DNA from: Silene conica | Lineage: Eukaryota; Streptophyta; Magnoliopsida; Caryophyllales; Caryophyllaceae | Direction: 5' to 3' | DNA: 64,000 nucleotides | NCBI GenBank assembly: GCA_029255685.2 | Contig: CM055316.2 | Coordinates: forward strand, 72,617,237 to 72,681,236 | Shown here: piece by piece, positions 42,246 to 53,216 of the stretch | Position numbering within the stretch: the first letter of the stretch is position 1 | Layout of the letters: each line of letters starts with the position of its first letter | Translations under genes and position numbers: made by a program | The notes under the pieces: generated by a model | What the model was told of the DNA's origin: nothing | Databases searched by the model: none | Seen by the model: only the letters and a program-made list of their open reading frames with translations

Positions 42246-43308
42246 GGACATGCTTAACCTTACCCTCTTTGGGGTTCGGTTTGGGGAGGCCCCTATTGAT
42301 TGGTTCGGTTTGGGGAGGTCCACATTTACTTTGTAAGTGTTTTCCCTCCTTAGATTTCCAATTTTCCCCTTTAGATTTCCAGTTTTCCCCTTCTTCCTCC
42401 ATAGACTCTGTTTGTAGTTTTTAGTTTTTTTTTTTTTTCCTTTTCTTTTCTTTGTTTGCTTCTTTTCCGCCTACCCCCATCCCTTTGTTGTGGTTGTATG
42501 CTGATGAGCACAATGAGGGCATTGTGCGTTTTGGTTTGGGGAGGGTGTTTGCATACTCCTCTGTGAGTATGCAATTGTTTTGTGTCTTTTGTTTTTCATT
42601 CCTTTAGGTGTTTTCCTTGTTTCCATCCCCTCTTGCCGCGTGTACAAACCTGTCGCGCGTTCTTCTCTGTCTTAAGTCTTTAGGTCGAGTCGGAACGGAT
42701 AAATACAATTCATGCCTCACATGACATTTATTGCTTTGCCTTGCATTTTTTCAAAAATTTTCAAGCTAGTCTTTTGCATTATCTACAAGTTTTTGTTGAT
42801 TTCATGCTAAATTATTAGACTTGACTCCTTTTTTGGCAAACTACTACATATTCTAAGGATTAGAGCTTAATAAATCGGTGACATCCATGACCGATTTCAT
42901 GTAGGTTGTGAGTAGTTTCTCCTCTTGAGGCATGTTACATCAATATGCATAAACATGAATTTTGTCTGCTTAATACCTGTATGCATTCGGTTTTGTGGTT
43001 TGTTGACACATGTGGTAGAGGTTCCCCTTTCTCATTATTCCCATTATCCTCACATAGCCAAATTGAACTCTTTTACCCATTAGCTACATTCTAAAAATTG
43101 CTTACCCTAGCCGAGCTAGTAATTTAGTAATGGGACTGTTTTTCTTGCTATCCTTTGGTTTACGTTTCATCGGTGAATTTTGATTTTGGGAAATTGAAAA
43201 AAAAAAAAAAAAAAAAAAAAAAAAGATACGGAAAAATGAAAAAAAAAACAGAACAGCCTGTCTTCAAGGCTGGTCGGTCGACCAGGACCATTGGGTGGGT
43301 TCGTTTTT

Positions 43309-43351
<43 letters not shown>

Positions 43352-43980
43352 AACAGAAAAAGAAAAGGAAGAAAAGAAAAAAAAAGGGGAAAGGAATAAA
43401 AGTTGGAAGAATTGTGGAGCATTGGCATGTATGAAAAAAAAAACAATAAGAAGTGATCTTATAGTATGGACAGACGGATAATAGCTTGGCTTAACCCCTC
43501 TTCCCATAACTTATTTTAACCCCTTCTTACCTTTAGCCTCACAATCCCAAATTTGCCTCGGCATGTGTCATGGTTATTTAGTGTGGGAATGCATATGTAC
43601 GGTTATAGAGATTTTATTCATGTTAGATTGCAGGCATGTTCTTACGGGTCGTAGATAGGTGAGAGTCCTTACTTTTATTTATCTTCTTATCTTTCACATT
43701 TACATTTGACCCTTTGCTTTCATGAGTGTCTCGAGCGTACCGCGAGAGTCCAATTAGAATGAGTCTTGCAAGGTCGAAATTTTAGCATGCTTTTCCAACA
43801 TGTCTAACTCGTTTTGCTCTTGACATTGTGTTTGATTATTGTTGAAGGATGCATTAAATTGGTTAAGCATAGTGTTATGTTTAGTTATGAAGAGTATGAA
43901 GTCCGTTCCATTAGGAGTTTTTATTTTCTTTTGAGTCTTAGTGCTTGCTTGAGGACAAGCAAGGTTTGGTTTGGGGAGTT
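42246..43980 (+). other. E 3' noncoding region with conserved blocks and A-runs
   Basis: It contains two TTCGGTTTGGGGAGG runs (about 42273-42320), the internal hairpin (42508-42527) with TTTTGGTTTGGGG, blocks shared with A, B and C (42931-42958 and 43721-43752), long A-runs (43198-43224 and 43309-43349), one isolated GGTCG box (43272-43283, partner decayed) and the hairpin plus polypurine tract at the end. Confidence 0.8.
43944..43980 (+). promoter_or_regulatory. Hairpin plus polypurine tract before the E 3' LTR
   Basis: CTTGCTTG-AGGA-CAAGCAAG (43944-43963), then GTTTGGTTTGGGGAGTT up to the LTR. The stem is identical to that of A, B and C; the loop differs by one base. Confidence 0.8.
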
Positions 43981-45282
43981 TGATACGTGCCTATTTTATG
44001 CATTTCATTTACTCTTTTGGCACGTATTTTCATTCACTTTCGTGACTTTTTAGTTGCTTTTTCTCCCATATTGTCTACTTTGGTGTTTCTATGTTTTGTA
44101 CGCAGGAATACGCGGAAGTAAGCAAAATCAAGCCTTATTTGCCTTTAGGAGGCTGTTTTGGAGCAATAAATTCGGATGGTGCATTCAAATACAATCATCG
44201 GGCCAGATAAAACCTGAGGAATAGAGAAGCGGTCGACCGACCGAGATATCTGGTCGACCGACCGATGTCGAAAAAGTAATCAAGCCCAACTTTCAACGGA
44301 AGCCCAAATACGAAGAAAATAAATCCGTCTCAGTCTGAACCGGTCGACCGACCGAAGAAACTGGTCGACCGACCAGACGCTGTTTTCAAGACTTCCGTTT
44401 TCTTTTCTGATTTCCTAATCTTGTAATATTTCTTATTTAAGGAGATCAAAACTCTTCTATTAGGTTAAGCAGTTTTTCAGCAAGTTTGTATCTAAGTATT
44501 TTTCTTTAAAAGTACTTTATGTTTGGAGACTCCATTGTGAGAATATTATCAAAAAGCTTTCATCTTTGTTCTTGAGATTTCCTTTCAAGTTGTAAGTTTG
44601 TTTTAATTAACTTTTCCTTTAATCTTGTTATTCATCTTGTTGTTACTTTCTTGTTTTATGTTTTCTCTTTTATTAACTTCTTTAATTATGTTCATCTCTT
44701 TAAGTTTCTTGATAATTGTTATTTCCATAATTAAAAGTATGCATAGCTAATTCTTGTGATTAGGAATTAGGGGAACCATGTAAAGACTTGACTTTGATAG
44801 GTTTGATGATTAAATTACCAATCCCCCATTGTTGTTGGTGAACTAATCCTTGGGATTGAAAGATTATTAGGATTAGTTTGACAACAACTTTGGGATTGCT
44901 CTTGAACGAAAGTTTAGTGCTTTTGTAGGAACCCTAAGACCGTAAGGATTGGGTAGAATATTGACCTAAAGGTTTATTCTTTGTTCCTTGGGATTGTGTT
45001 ATTTGATTATTCTTACCCTTCATTGACTTGTTTTGACCATGGGGAACCAAAGTTCCTAATCTCCCTTTTATCTTATCTTAATTTTCTTGTTAGTTCGCTA
45101 TTTTAGTTGTTAGTTAAAATCCCAATTCAAACCTCTTTTTTTTGGTTACTTGCAATAGACTTTAAATTTACAACCATAATTTACCCTGTCTCTCTGTGGT
45201 TCGACCCTTGACTTATCCTATCTGAGTTTAAGCTGAGGTTTTACAAATCTTATCTTTGGCACCCCTCAACGACCAGGTGTCA
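43981..45282 (+). repeat. 3' LTR of element E
   Basis: It is 1302 bp and nearly identical to the 5' LTR. Modules lie at 44231-44263 and 44342-44374. It ends GGTGTCA before ATACA (45283-45287). Confidence 0.96.
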
Positions 45283-45287
45283 ATACA

Positions 45288-45853
45288 CATTGGATACCAA
45301 AGTCAATAGGATAAAGGAAGTAGGAAGTCAACACAAGAGGAAGATTGTAGAAGAAGGAAAGGGACGGCCCAAACGAGGAGAAGGAAAAGGTTAAAAGGAG
45401 CAAAGCTCGAGATTGCCTTAAATGGCCACACACCAGGCTTCCGTCAGAAAAAGCAAGCAGGAAGAAGGCACCCAAAATGGGCAAAAGAGAGAGAAAAGAC
45501 CCGTTGGATTGGACTCTAATCCAACGGTCCATAGCCTGAAGCTTTTATATATATGTAAACATTGTACATGTGAAATTCATTCATTACACACTTAGCAAAC
45601 TAAGAACACTAAGAAAACCCTAAGAAATACTTGTAATCGTATACTTTTCCTGAAGGATAATTCTAGTAGAAATTGGAGGAAACGTCCCTCCCGCAGTTTT
45701 TTCCTAAGGGATTTCTGCGTCATCACTCTTCGTCTCCTCCATACTTCTTCTCTTTGCATTGCTTGATACTTAGTTGATCCATTAAGTCATATTCTCGGTT
45801 TGAATTCACTATAACCTCACAAAAACTACCTTAGGTAAATTTTGACCTAAACA
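45288..45853 (+). repeat. 3' LTR of T, remainder
   Basis: This 566-bp remainder completes the 634-bp LTR begun at 33396. It ends GACCTAAACA and is followed by ACGAG at 45854-45858. Confidence 0.95.
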
Positions 45854-45858
45854 ACGAG

Positions 45859-46250
45859 TTACGATTTTACTTGAAAGACAAATTCTAACTAGAAGAGATA
45901 TTATGACACTATAAGACACATTATTGACTTAATTTTAAACTAAATAAATATGATCAATTGAAAAGTATAATAAGTTATAATAATAGATTTGTTAATTTAT
46001 AGTTGCAAATTACGTATTAATAAAAAAATCGAATTTTGATAAAATAAATGTGTATATATAGAGTTTAGATATAAAGTAAAATCTATATAACGTTCATAAT
46101 TTAATTCAAATGATATATTTATTAGTTATTATTTACTTAAGTTTTATGCCGTGCATTTTTATACTAAATTTGTAACATTATTATTATTATTATTATTATT
46201 TAAACACTTGTGCAACTATTATAAAGATAAAGACAAGGCTTACTCGTGCA

Positions 46251-46294
<44 letters not shown>

Positions 46295-46975
46295 ATCGGA
46301 ATATCCTATTATTAAATGAAAATATTACACCCTAACTAATTGTATTAATTAATATAATTTGGATAATATGATATGAAAACAAGTGTAATTTTTTGTACGG
46401 CCAAAAATTAATTAAGTGTTAATTTACAAATTATACTATCAATTTTGCTAGAAGAATCTCGCACAAGTAAGGTACTAGTAAACATATTAAGGTTTACTAG
46501 GATGGTAAAACTTTCTTTAATGTTTTTTAATAAGATCTAAAAAGTGTTGTAGTTTTAGGGTTTGAATACAAAAATTTTGGTTAAAGTAGAACAACTCTTC
46601 CTTATTTTTATTTGGAATTTGTATATATTATCAATGGTAGAGCCAAAATTCAAATTTAAACGACAATAAATTTCAACAAGAGTGGGTGAGACAATAATAT
46701 AAGATAAATTTGAAGATATTCAAAAATTTCAAGTCTTTATGCCCATTATTGGAATGTGTCAATTGGATGATTATTTTTGGATAGATTTCTAAAAAAAATT
46801 CATAATATGACGTTCTAAAATTAAAGGATGGAAAATTACTTATTCGAAACTATTTATATGAAACGGGCACATCAACATTCTATTTAATTTTACTATTATA
46901 TTATAGAGGATACACAACACACCTCGTGAGTTTCAATAAAAAAAGGATTTAGAGACATCGATTACTAAACACCAT
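45859..46975. other. AT-rich intergenic DNA with (ATT)n arrays
   Basis: No gene is seen. Two ATT microsatellites stand out, at about 46177-46200 and 46251-46293 (about 14 units). The last eight bases, 46968-46975, are the proposed left target duplication of the hAT-like element. Confidence 0.7.
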
Positions 46976-47290
46976 TAAGGATGTCATTAGGGCGGGGCGG
47001 TGCTGGATATAGGTTGCTCCGTATCCGTAATGTTCCCATAAAAAAAACCTAGTACCCATTCCCGGCCCATTACCCATGACGGGTACAAGTTTCCAAAGCC
47101 CCCGCCCCACCACCCATGGCGGTACAAGTTTTCAAGACCATCCCACCCATTAACCCGTTTTTGATCTTTTTTGTACAAGTTGGTTTAATTATTATTAATT
47201 TATATTTTTAGGAGTTATTTTAATATAATTTTAGTTATTTACTAAAGACGTTGGTAAAAAACTTTATAAAATAGCTATTTTTAACATTAC

Positions 47291-47524
47291 TGTGAAGAAG
47301 ATGATCATTGAGTTCACCATTGATGCTAAGATATACATCAAGAGTAAATATGAATGGTGTTGTTATATTGAATCAACTTAATGTTACAGTATGTGGTAGT
47401 TGTGTATTTATACAAGCATAACAACTCTAACAACCTTATAACAAACTATTAACTATAGTAAGTATAACTAACTAGAGTTAACTACTTTAGTATAACTAAC
47501 ATAACCAGCTTGACTATGTTAATA
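47291..47524 (-). repeat. Copia 3' LTR
   Basis: 234 bp, starting TGTGAAGAAG and ending TGTTAATA in plus orientation. The polypurine tract, the complement of CTCCCCCTTCAAG, follows at 47525-47537. Confidence 0.93.
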
Positions 47525-47592
47525 CTCCCCCTTCAAGCTGGACATGAGAAGTTTTAAAGAACTTCAAATATTTTGGTTTTAAGAAAACAGTT

Positions 47593-50500
47593 TCAAGCTA
47601 TCTTTGAAGATAAAAACTTCATTCCTAACTTGTCAGCCAGGAAATGGTGTTGTTGTGTTCCCAAGGGTTTAGTCATCAAATCAGCGAGCTGCATATTGGA
47701 TTTAACATGCTTAGTAGTGAGAAAACATTCCTGTAGCTTGTCCCTTATATAATGACAATCTATATCAAGATGTTTGGTCCTTTCGTGGAAGACTGGATTT
47801 CGCGCAATGTGTTCAGCCGCAATATTGTCACAAAACAGATCAATGGGTTGTTGTATCTTGACACCCAAATCCGCAAGAAGTCTTTCCAACCACACCATCT
47901 CACTAGTAGTGTATGACATACATCTGTACTCTGCTTCTGTAGAGCTTTTGCTTACAGTCTTTTGCTTGTTCGTTTTCCATGAGATCAAAGAAGTCCCAAG
48001 AAAAATACAATATCCACTTAACGAGCGACAACTAAACACACACTGCCCCCAATCTGCATCACTGTAGGCTTTAAGTTGCAGATTGTTAGCAGCAGGATAG
48101 AACAGCCCTGCATTCACAGTGTGTTTAATATACCTCACTACATGCATAGCAGCTTGCATATGAGGTTTTCTTGGCTGAGTAAGGAATTGACTCAAATGAT
48201 GGACAACATATGAGATGTCTGGCCTGCTCAGATTCAAGTAAAGCAATCTCCCCACTAATCGTCTGTAGGATTCTGCTTCTTCCAATAAATCTCCCTGATC
48301 TATACTCAGTTTCAAACCCTTAGGTAAAGGATAAGATATTGGCACACAGTCTTCCATCTTCAAATCTTTTATTATATCCAATGTATACTTCCTTTGGTTG
48401 ACTGTGATCCCTGAGTCATTTCTTGCAACTTCTAGACCCAAGAAGTATCTCATAAAACCCAAATCTTTGATGGTAAAAGTGGCATCTAAACCATCCTTCA
48501 CCTGTTGGATCTCTTGCTGATTGTCTCCTGTTAGTAGGACATCATCAACATACACAAGGGCTACCAAAAATGACCCAGATGTAGCATTGGACCTTGTAAA
48601 CAATGAGTAATCTTGTTTTGACTGATAGAAGCCTAAACTCATCAGGAATTTGGTTAATTCTATATTCCATTGTCTGGAAGCCTGTTTTAATCCATATAAG
48701 GATTTCTGCAGCTTGCAAACCTGCCCAGAATATTCAGTTTTGTAGCCTTGAGGTGGTAGCATATATACTTCTTCTTCAAGGTAGCCATGTAGAAAGGCAT
48801 TATTAATGTCTAACTGATGCAGTAACCAGCCCCTAGCAGATGCCAAAGCAATTAAAGTCCTCACAGTTGCCAACTTTGCCACTGGTGAAAAAGTGTGTTT
48901 ATAGTCTTTGTCCTTTATTTGTGTATATCCTTTAGCAATTAGTCGAGCCTTGAACCTTTCAATGGACCCATCTGCCCTATGCTTAATCTTATATACCCAT
49001 TTTGAACCTATGGCTTTCTTTCCTTGAGGTAAATCTGTAAGTGTCCATGTTTGATTTGCTTCTAATGCATCTAGTTCTTTCTGCATTGCCTCCAACCATC
49101 TCTCATCCTGACTAGCTTGAATAAAGCTAGCAGGTTCATGTGCAGATATAACATTTTGTAATGATGACAGATAATCAGAATCAAACATTGGAAGTTCCTC
49201 AATGACACTAGCATGTAGACTAGTGTGAGTTTCCTTTTGTCTAGATGTCCTTTTATTTAAAGGACAGTGGTAGTCCTTCAGCCTAGAAGAAGGTATTTTA
49301 ATCCTTTCAGACTTTCTAACTGCATCAGTATTAGAAATAAACTGATTATGAGCAGAAGGTATAAAATCAGAACATAACTGATTGCTTGGATGTTGTCTGT
49401 TATCAGTATTTTCAAGTGTAGTAGAAGGAATCTGTATTAAAATTCCTTCATTAACCACAGACTCATGAAAGCCTTCATTGTTATTTGGTATGTTGTTCAC
49501 TTCAGTATCATTAGTAACATTTAGAATCTCAAGGTCTTGCTCAGACCACAGATCATGGAATTGAGAAAGGTGTTGTTCTGAAGGATGTTTTAGATGCTTG
49601 TTTTGGTGATGCATTTCAGTGGAAGCAGTAATTAAGGGCTTATCAGGGATAGAATCTGCAAGATTATCATGAAGAATAGACTGCCTATAAGGGAAAATGT
49701 GTTCTTTAAAAATCACATCCCTACTGGCAAAAATGGTATGTTTGTCCAAATCATATACCTTATACCCCTTTTTGCCAAAAGGATATCCCAAAAGTATGCA
49801 TCTTCTTGCTCTATAACCTAACTTATCCCTTAACTTTGCTGGTACTGTAGCATAACATAACGATCCAAAAACTCTCATTTCATCATATTTTGGAATTTCT
49901 CCAAACAAAAGCTCATGTGGTGTTTTCCATTCTAACAATGCCATAGGCATCTTATTAATCAAGTAGGTGGCTGTAAGTAAACAGTCCCCCCAAAACTTAA
50001 TAGGTAGATTAGATTGTATCTTTAGGGCTCTAGCTGTGTCTAACAGATGCCTATGCTTACGTTCCACTCTTCCATTCTGCTGTGGAACCCCAACAATGCT
50101 ATTCTGAAGTAAAATTCCTCTTTCACCAAACATTCTGTGACAAGGTCCTTGTATAAACTCAGTTCCATTATCCGTTCTAATAACCTTGACTTTGCCATTA
50201 AATTGTGTTTCTATGTAAACCAAGAAGTCCTTGATTAGGAATGGGACTTGCTCCTTAGTTCTTATAAGATAAGTCCAGGTGGTTCTTGTGTAATCATCTA
50301 GAATGGTCAGAAAGGATTTTGCCCCTGTGATGGTGGGGATTCTATATGGTCCCCATACATCCATATGGAGTAGCTCAAAAGAATGTGTAGCATGGGACTG
50401 ACTTCTAGAAAAGGGTAAAGCATGATGCTTAGAAAGAATGCAAATTTGACAATCAAAAGTTTTGTTATTACAATATTGAAAACCTGGTACATGTTTCAAC

Positions 50501-52308
50501 TTGTCAATAGAAGTATGACCAAGTCTTTTGTGTAAAAGAAAACTATCAGTATTCTGCATACAATTATTGGATTGAACATGCTTATCTGAAACAGACTGTA
50601 AACTAGAAGCATCTCTAGTGTTATTTTTAAAAGTGAGATCTGCAGTGATTCTGTATAAACCAGCTTGTTTCCTCCCTTTAGCAAACACTTTCTTACTTGA
50701 ATGGTCCTGGAACCAACATTCATTGAGAAAGAAAATTACTGATATATCAGAATGTTGTAAAAGAGTCCCAACAGATAACAGATTCTGTTTAAATTCAGGC
50801 ACAATAAACACATTATGCAGTGTAATGTGATCAGACAGATGCATATTTCCTATTTTATGTACTAATTTAGTAGTACCATCTGGTAAATAAACCAGTATAG
50901 GTTTATTAAGATCACGTATATCATGCAACAATGTTGGATTAGCAGTCATATGGTCTGATGCACCTGTGTCTATAATCCAACTAGAAGCATGTAAGAAATT
51001 TGAAGCTGCATAAATGTGTGATGATTCAGAAATACCTGAAAAACTCATTGAGTGAGTTGCATTTGCTTTGCCTGCAGACGTACTAGCATCATAATTACCA
51101 GTGGAGGGAAATCTCTTGTTGATGTTCTGAAGTACCCTATCTGTGATAGTGTTAACAAGACCAGAAACTAACTCCTCATTCTGCCCTGTATATGCTTCAT
51201 CTTGTAAGGGTGTCATCTCTGTCTCATAGTAATCACCATCATAAAATGATGTATCAGCATGATTTGCCCTCCTTTTATAGTCACCTCTACCTCTGCCACC
51301 TCTATTACTGGAGTATCCACCCCTGTCAGCTTTATTCTGAGCAGCCCTTTGTTTTTTGAGTTTGTAACAGTGCTCACGAATATGACTAAGAGTGTTGCAG
51401 AAGGTGCAAGTTTGTAGTTGAAAACAATCGTCCACTAGATGGCCTTTCTTGTTACAGTGGGAACATAGCTTCTTTGCCTTTTCATCCAAATCCTCTATTC
51501 TGGCTCTCTTATGTGAGTAGTCAGAATGTTCAGCCTTAGATGAGGATCCCCTCTGGCTAGCATATGCATTAGCTTCTGGTAGTGTGTCAGTAGAATCAAC
51601 TATCTGTTTTTGTTTCTCAACCTTTTGGAGAAGGCCCAGAACCTTGTTCAGTGTAGGCATAATGTCCATAGTAAGAACATGTGACCTAACATTGTCATAG
51701 GTATTGTTGAGTCCCATTAATAGTTGTATGAGTTTTCCTTGTGTTTCCCGCTCAAGAATACGTTTTAGGAGATGACATGTACATGAGTTTAAAGCACCAC
51801 AAGTACACAAGGGAATAGGATCTAGGTCATCGATTTCTTCCCAAGTGCGTTTCAGATTACTATAATAGTCAATGAGAGGCAAATTATCTTGAGAAATAGC
51901 ATTCAGATCCTTCTTTAACTGAAATAGCTCCATGCCATTGACCTGCCCATACCTTTCAACTAACTCACCCCATAACTCCTTAGAATTAGTGACATACATC
52001 ATGTTTTCCTTAATTTTCTTGTGAAGGGAGTTAAGGATCCATTTAGTAACAAGTAAGTCACAGCGACGCCATTTTCTGTAGGTTTTGTCTGTAAGAGGTG
52101 GCTGTGGACAAGTACCAGTAACAAAACCTTCCTTGTTTTTAGAAGCCAAAGCCATTAAAATATCTTTCTTCCATAGTAAGAAACCAGTGCCATCAAATGG
52201 AGTATCAACTAGTTTCTGATTATGATTATCAGAAGTGGATACATAAAGAGGATCATCATAGGCATCATAGGAATCAGTGGAATCGGTTGTATATGGAGAA
52301 TCAGGCAT
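47593..52308 (-). CDS. pol: Copia gag-pol polyprotein (1571 aa, intact)
   Basis: A single frame from ATG 52308. Gag lies in about 25-240 (FDGTGFLLWKKDILMAL). Two CCHC-type knuckles follow (CSHCNKKGHLVDDC and CTFCNTLSHIREHC). The protease has IIDTGASDHM (D447). The integrase has an HHCC region (HKRLGHTS, CQIC) and D650, D713 and E749, with 35 residues between the last two. The RT has YVDD at 1253-1256. RNase H follows (YSDADWGQC, SSTEAEYRCM). The order protease-integrase-RT-RNaseH defines Ty1/copia. Every catalytic motif I looked for is present and no stop interrupts the frame. Confidence 0.96.
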   Translation of the reverse strand: MPDSPYTTDSTDSYDAYDDPLYVSTSDNHNQKLVDTPFDGTGFLLWKKDILMALASKNKEGFVTGTCPQPPLTDKTYRKWRRCDLLVTKWILNSLHKKIKENMMYVTNSKELWGELVERYGQVNGMELFQLKKDLNAISQDNLPLIDYYSNLKRTWEEIDDLDPIPLCTCGALNSCTCHLLKRILERETQGKLIQLLMGLNNTYDNVRSHVLTMDIMPTLNKVLGLLQKVEKQKQIVDSTDTLPEANAYASQRGSSSKAEHSDYSHKRARIEDLDEKAKKLCSHCNKKGHLVDDCFQLQTCTFCNTLSHIREHCYKLKKQRAAQNKADRGGYSSNRGGRGRGDYKRRANHADTSFYDGDYYETEMTPLQDEAYTGQNEELVSGLVNTITDRVLQNINKRFPSTGNYDASTSAGKANATHSMSFSGISESSHIYAASNFLHASSWIIDTGASDHMTANPTLLHDIRDLNKPILVYLPDGTTKLVHKIGNMHLSDHITLHNVFIVPEFKQNLLSVGTLLQHSDISVIFFLNECWFQDHSSKKVFAKGRKQAGLYRITADLTFKNNTRDASSLQSVSDKHVQSNNCMQNTDSFLLHKRLGHTSIDKLKHVPGFQYCNNKTFDCQICILSKHHALPFSRSQSHATHSFELLHMDVWGPYRIPTITGAKSFLTILDDYTRTTWTYLIRTKEQVPFLIKDFLVYIETQFNGKVKVIRTDNGTEFIQGPCHRMFGERGILLQNSIVGVPQQNGRVERKHRHLLDTARALKIQSNLPIKFWGDCLLTATYLINKMPMALLEWKTPHELLFGEIPKYDEMRVFGSLCYATVPAKLRDKLGYRARRCILLGYPFGKKGYKVYDLDKHTIFASRDVIFKEHIFPYRQSILHDNLADSIPDKPLITASTEMHHQNKHLKHPSEQHLSQFHDLWSEQDLEILNVTNDTEVNNIPNNNEGFHESVVNEGILIQIPSTTLENTDNRQHPSNQLCSDFIPSAHNQFISNTDAVRKSERIKIPSSRLKDYHCPLNKRTSRQKETHTSLHASVIEELPMFDSDYLSSLQNVISAHEPASFIQASQDERWLEAMQKELDALEANQTWTLTDLPQGKKAIGSKWVYKIKHRADGSIERFKARLIAKGYTQIKDKDYKHTFSPVAKLATVRTLIALASARGWLLHQLDINNAFLHGYLEEEVYMLPPQGYKTEYSGQVCKLQKSLYGLKQASRQWNIELTKFLMSLGFYQSKQDYSLFTRSNATSGSFLVALVYVDDVLLTGDNQQEIQQVKDGLDATFTIKDLGFMRYFLGLEVARNDSGITVNQRKYTLDIIKDLKMEDCVPISYPLPKGLKLSIDQGDLLEEAESYRRLVGRLLYLNLSRPDISYVVHHLSQFLTQPRKPHMQAAMHVVRYIKHTVNAGLFYPAANNLQLKAYSDADWGQCVFSCRSLSGYCIFLGTSLISWKTNKQKTVSKSSTEAEYRCMSYTTSEMVWLERLLADLGVKIQQPIDLFCDNIAAEHIARNPVFHERTKHLDIDCHYIRDKLQECFLTTKHVKSNMQLADLMTKPLGTQQHHFLADKLGMKFLSSKIA

Positions 52309-52702
52309 GATGAATCAAGTAAGAATGAGCAGCGGAGTTTGTTGTGAAGAGGAGAAAGAAAAGGAAAGGATATGATAAGAAAGTAAAAATGTGTATAACC
52401 TAATTTTTATGGATTTTCTGTGATTTGAGGAAAAAATTGAACAAAGACGAAGAAGAATTGGGAAAAATGACGAATATCAAAGAAATCATGATTTCTGGAA
52501 AAAAAATTGCTGGATAATCAGGATATGATGAAATCAACATCAATTATAACGATAATCACAGCAGTATGAAGCAGAAGCTAGAACAATCAGACAATTTGAT
52601 TGAATAAAATCAAATTGATCGAATTAAAATTGAAATATCAATTGCTAAAAATAAACCTGTGATTTTGAAGAAAATGAGGATGAAGAAGATCAGGCGCGTA
52701 AA

Positions 52703-52718
52703 CCTAAGCTCGATACCA
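52703..52718 (-). promoter_or_regulatory. Copia primer binding site
   Basis: On the minus strand TGGTATCGAGCTTAGG directly follows the 5' LTR. It resembles the common copia site complementary to initiator tRNA-Met (TGGTATCAGAGC) but lacks one base. Confidence 0.7.
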
Positions 52719-52952
52719 TGTGAAGAAGATGATCATTGAGTTCACCATTGATGCTAAGATATACATCAAGAGTAAATATGAATGGTGTTGTTATATTGAA
52801 TCAACTTAATGTTACAGTATGTGGTAGTTGTGTATTTATACAAGCATAACAACTCTAACAACCTTATAACAAACTATTAACTATAGTAAGTATAACTAAC
52901 TAGAGTTAACTACTTTAGTATAACTAACATAACCAGCATGACTATGTTAATA
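52719..52952 (-). repeat. Copia 5' LTR
   Basis: 234 bp, one substitution against 47291-47524 (CCAGCATGAC instead of CCAGCTTGAC). Followed by ATTAC. Confidence 0.93.
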
Positions 52953-53216
52953 ATTACGTCTTAATTATAACAAAATAATATTTGTAAAATTATCGTAATA
53001 ATGGTATTAATTTTTATAATTTGCGGGTAGGCGGGTATGAAGTGGTAATACGCAAAAACCATCCCCAATTCCCCGCCCCGCTACCCATGGCGGGTACAAT
53101 TTTCGTCCCCGTCCCCGCCCTACCCCCACCAAAGCTCTACCCGTCCCCGCCCCAAATGGGACGGATGCGGGGCGGTATCTACTTGTACGCGTCCCAATGA
53201 CATCCCTAACCACTAT

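Larger units (their letters stand above)
33464..45282 (+). mobile_element. Element E: young Athila-type retrotransposon with partly deleted RT
   Basis: E is 11,819 bp with two 1302-bp LTRs (33464-34765 and 43981-45282) that differ at only one position I can see (34099 A, 44616 C). The duplication ATACA flanks it at 33459-33463 and 45283-45287. It has a tRNA-Asp primer site, one long gag-pol frame, an ATHILA-type second frame and a noncoding 3' region sharing blocks with A, B and C. The RT has lost its N-terminal half, so this copy cannot copy itself with its own enzyme. Confidence 0.96.
1518..45853 (+). mobile_element. Element T: Tat-lineage Ty3/gypsy retrotransposon, split by B and E
   Basis: LTRs of 634 bp, a tRNA-Lys primer site, gag-protease-RT-RNaseH-integrase order and a 3' antisense gene define a Tat-type Ty3/gypsy element. 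Removing the nested copies B (7241-29615) and E (33464-45282) with one TSD each leaves about 10.1 kb. I see three substitutions between its LTRs. The gag-pol frame carries several in-frame stops and shifts in integrase, so this copy is not autonomous. It lacks the GGTCG paired modules found in A, B, C and E. Confidence 0.95.
47291..52952 (-). mobile_element. Intact Ty1/copia retrotransposon
   Basis: It is 5662 bp with 234-bp LTRs at both ends that differ at one position, flanked by ATTAC at 47286-47290 and 52953-52957. It carries a single complete gag-pol frame, a primer site and a polypurine tract, so it is a candidate active element. On its own strand the LTR reads TA...CA instead of TG...CA. 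I do not assign a clade. Confidence 0.95.
46976..53208. mobile_element. Short GC-rich hAT-like element, split by copia
   Basis: The ends TAAGGATGTCATTAGG and CCAATGACATCCCTA form imperfect terminal inverted repeats. The flanking octamers AACACCAT (46968-46975) and ACCACTAT (53209-53216) agree at 6 of 8 bases, which fits an aged hAT-type 8-bp duplication. Without the copia element it is about 570 bp, with GC-rich subterminal runs such as CCCATGGCGGGTAC on both sides and no coding frame. It would need a transposase supplied elsewhere. Confidence 0.6.
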
